Source of the DNA: Lactobacillales bacterium
Lineage (GTDB): Bacteria; Bacillota; Bacilli; Lactobacillales; Vagococcaceae
Assembly (NCBI GenBank): GCA_015655485.1
Contig: JAATEZ010000412.1
Coordinates: forward strand, 1-6,774
Reading direction: 5' to 3'
Length of the DNA: 6,774 bases
The notes under the pieces were generated by a model. It worked only from the letters and a program-made list of their open reading frames with translations. It was not told the origin of the DNA and did not search any database. This document shows, in pieces, positions 5,759-6,774 of this stretch (its first letter is position 1; each line of letters begins with the position of its first letter). A program made the position numbers and the translations under genes.

Positions 5759-6634
5759 CTATTCGATTCTGAAAACTTTAATTGGTTTCAACCATTCTTT
5801 TTTTCCCGGATGAAGTTTATACAGACTGATCAACCGATCTTCATAAAATAAAGCAACTGGTTCATCTAAATCATAATTTTCAAAGTCAGCAGCTGACAAA
5901 AAAACACCATTTTTGACTTTTGCAAAAAGCGTCGTTGTCAAATCTTTCCGTTGAAATCCTTGAACAGCAAACTCAATGGGATAAATGTGAGCTGCCATAG
6001 TACCTGCCTCGACTTCTTTTTTCACCTGACTTAAATTTAAACAATCTGACCGGTGGAAGCCGCCGCTTGCAGTGCGTTCCAGATTGGACATGTAAGCAGG
6101 AAAATTTAATAATTTCCCTGTATCCACTGCTAGGGTCCTGATATAAGTCCCTTTGCCGCACTCAACAGCAAATCTCCAAGAAAAAGTTCCTTCAGTACTG
6201 TTGAACCTAGTTGCATCGATGCGCCGGTAAGACTTGATCAAAACAATTCGTTGAGGTCTTTCTACCTCTTTTCCGGCCCGGGCATATTCATAGAGTTTAT
6301 GACCGTTGACCTTGACCGCCGAATACATGGGCGGGACCTGGGTTATATTCCCAACCATTTTTTTCATGGCCTCATCAACTTCCTGGTCTGAAAATGGTTC
6401 GACTACTCTTTTTTCTGCAATAATTTCGCCGCTGGCATCCTCAGTCGTTGTGGCTTTTCCAAGCGTGATCTCTCCAATGTATTCTTTTCCCGAATCAGTC
6501 AAGTACTCGATCACTTTGGTCCCTTTGCCAAGACAAATTGGCAGGACTCCCTCTACATCAGGATCCAGAGTTCCGCCATGACCAACTTTTTTCATATTTA
6601 ATATTTTTCTTAATTTAAAAACACAGTCATGACT
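5759..6634 (-). CDS. truB: TruB, tRNA pseudouridine-55 synthase, 5' end replaced at a junction
   Basis: TruB makes pseudouridine 55 in the T-loop of tRNAs. From the ATG at 6595 the frame gives 278 aa starting MKKVGHGGTLDP, with the catalytic Asp at position 11 and further family blocks: KEYIGEITLGKATTTED (37-53), QVPPMYSAVKVNGHKLYEYA (86-105) and CGKGTYIRTLAVDTG (146-160), plus a C-terminal PUA-like region. Homology does not begin at that ATG. In the same frame the preceding codons 6634-6596 read SHDCVFKLRKILN, which matches the usual TruB start (…GMTSHDxVxKLRKIL). About 14 earlier residues and the ribosome site are missing. Upstream of 6634 the frame has no start codon before a TAG at 6680-6682, and ATG 6595 lacks a good ribosome site. 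As it stands the gene is broken at its 5' end; if the junction is an artefact, the real gene is intact. Confidence 0.9.
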   Translation of the reverse strand, partial: SHDCVFKLRKILNMKKVGHGGTLDPDVEGVLPICLGKGTKVIEYLTDSGKEYIGEITLGKATTTEDASGEIIAEKRVVEPFSDQEVDEAMKKMVGNITQVPPMYSAVKVNGHKLYEYARAGKEVERPQRIVLIKSYRRIDATRFNSTEGTFSWRFAVECGKGTYIRTLAVDTGKLLNFPAYMSNLERTASGGFHRSDCLNLSQVKKEVEAGTMAAHIYPIEFAVQGFQRKDLTTTLFAKVKNGVFLSAADFENYDLDEPVALFYEDRLISLYKLHPGKKEWLKPIKVFRIE

Positions 6635-6774
6635 ATAACAGATCCGGTCATAGAATGCTGTTCTAAAATAGTTCTACCCCTTGTAACATCAATACATGCA
6701 TTCTGATAATATACACTTGGCAATTTCTGCCTTGGCATATTATAAGCTTCTGGGATGTCTTTCATAATCGGAGT
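6610..6774 (-). pseudogene. Fragment of an acylneuraminate-type cytidylyltransferase, cut off at the truB junction
   Basis: The leftward frame from the window edge to a TAA at 6610-6612 gives 54 residues. It includes YNMPRQKLPSVYYQNACIDV (11-30) and RTILEQHSMTG (34-44). This pattern (RQ.LP..Y.QNG.iDv…tIl…SM.G) is what I know from CMP-sugar synthetases of the CTP_transf_3 family (NeuA-like). Such proteins are about 230 aa and carry a C-terminal DIDxxxD-type block after this point, which is absent. Homology stops around residue 46-47, and the last residues (about VMTVFLN) are truB DNA read in another frame. Its N-terminal part lies outside the window. The identification is from memory of the family, not a search. 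Confidence 0.65.
6627..6637. other. Junction between truB and the foreign cytidylyltransferase segment
   Basis: TruB-like coding ends at Ser codon 6632-6634, and cytidylyltransferase-like coding, in another frame, begins by about 6635. The exact point is uncertain within roughly 10 nt. GTCATGAC (6626-6633) sits at the join, and ATGACC, the motif that both genes would be expected to have here (SMTG; GMTSHD), lies 13 nt further out. This may have acted as microhomology or may be chance. No insertion-sequence end or att-like repeat is visible. Confidence 0.6.

Noticed and set aside
1..6774. CRISPR array, tRNA, rRNA, transposase, integrase or toxin-antitoxin genes.
   Set aside because: Nothing of the kind was seen on either strand. 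The only repeats are the CIRCE boxes, the intergenic palindrome and the terminator.

Overview
The window looks like a chromosomal segment of a low-to-moderate GC Gram-positive bacterium of the order Lactobacillales. An Enterococcus-like genus (Enterococcaceae) is my best guess. The reasons are strong AAGGAGG-type ribosome binding sites, a CIRCE/HrcA heat-shock system, and the truB-ribF-hemW-hrcA neighbourhood with protein sequences of that flavour. The genus call is inference, because no rRNA or other decisive marker is present.

Left part (1-1235): the 5' part of hrcA, the heat-shock repressor gene, runs leftward off the window (326 codons seen). In this clade grpE-dnaK-dnaJ are expected next. 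Upstream of it lies a dense control region. It has a good sigma-A promoter for hrcA (TTGACA-17-TATATT), one perfect CIRCE operator at the start of the transcript, and a second perfect CIRCE with extended palindromic arms upstream of the promoter. Weaker promoter-like motifs beyond the second CIRCE face both directions.

Middle (1236-3639): a two-gene rightward operon encodes a MacB/FtsX-type ABC permease (504 aa, two low-complexity extracellular loops) and its ATPase (219 aa, all motifs intact). It is divergent from hrcA and convergent with hemW, and it looks like an accessory insertion between hemW and hrcA. Behind it lie a 108-nt imperfect palindrome and a strong rho-independent terminator.

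Right part (3640-6634): a leftward, tightly packed housekeeping operon, truB-ribF-hemW, encodes tRNA pseudouridine-55 synthase, bifunctional riboflavin kinase/FAD synthetase, and the heme chaperone-type radical SAM protein HemW. Gaps are 17 nt and 2 nt.

Extreme right (6635-6774): the start of truB is missing. About 14 codons and its start signal are replaced by DNA whose leftward frame resembles the C-terminal half of an acylneuraminate-type cytidylyltransferase. The join is out of frame. This is either a real rearrangement or a chimeric contig end, and it is the most anomalous feature of the window. I found no evidence for a wholly new defence or mobile system. The points worth following are the truB junction, the double CIRCE facing the ABC operon, and the intergenic palindrome.
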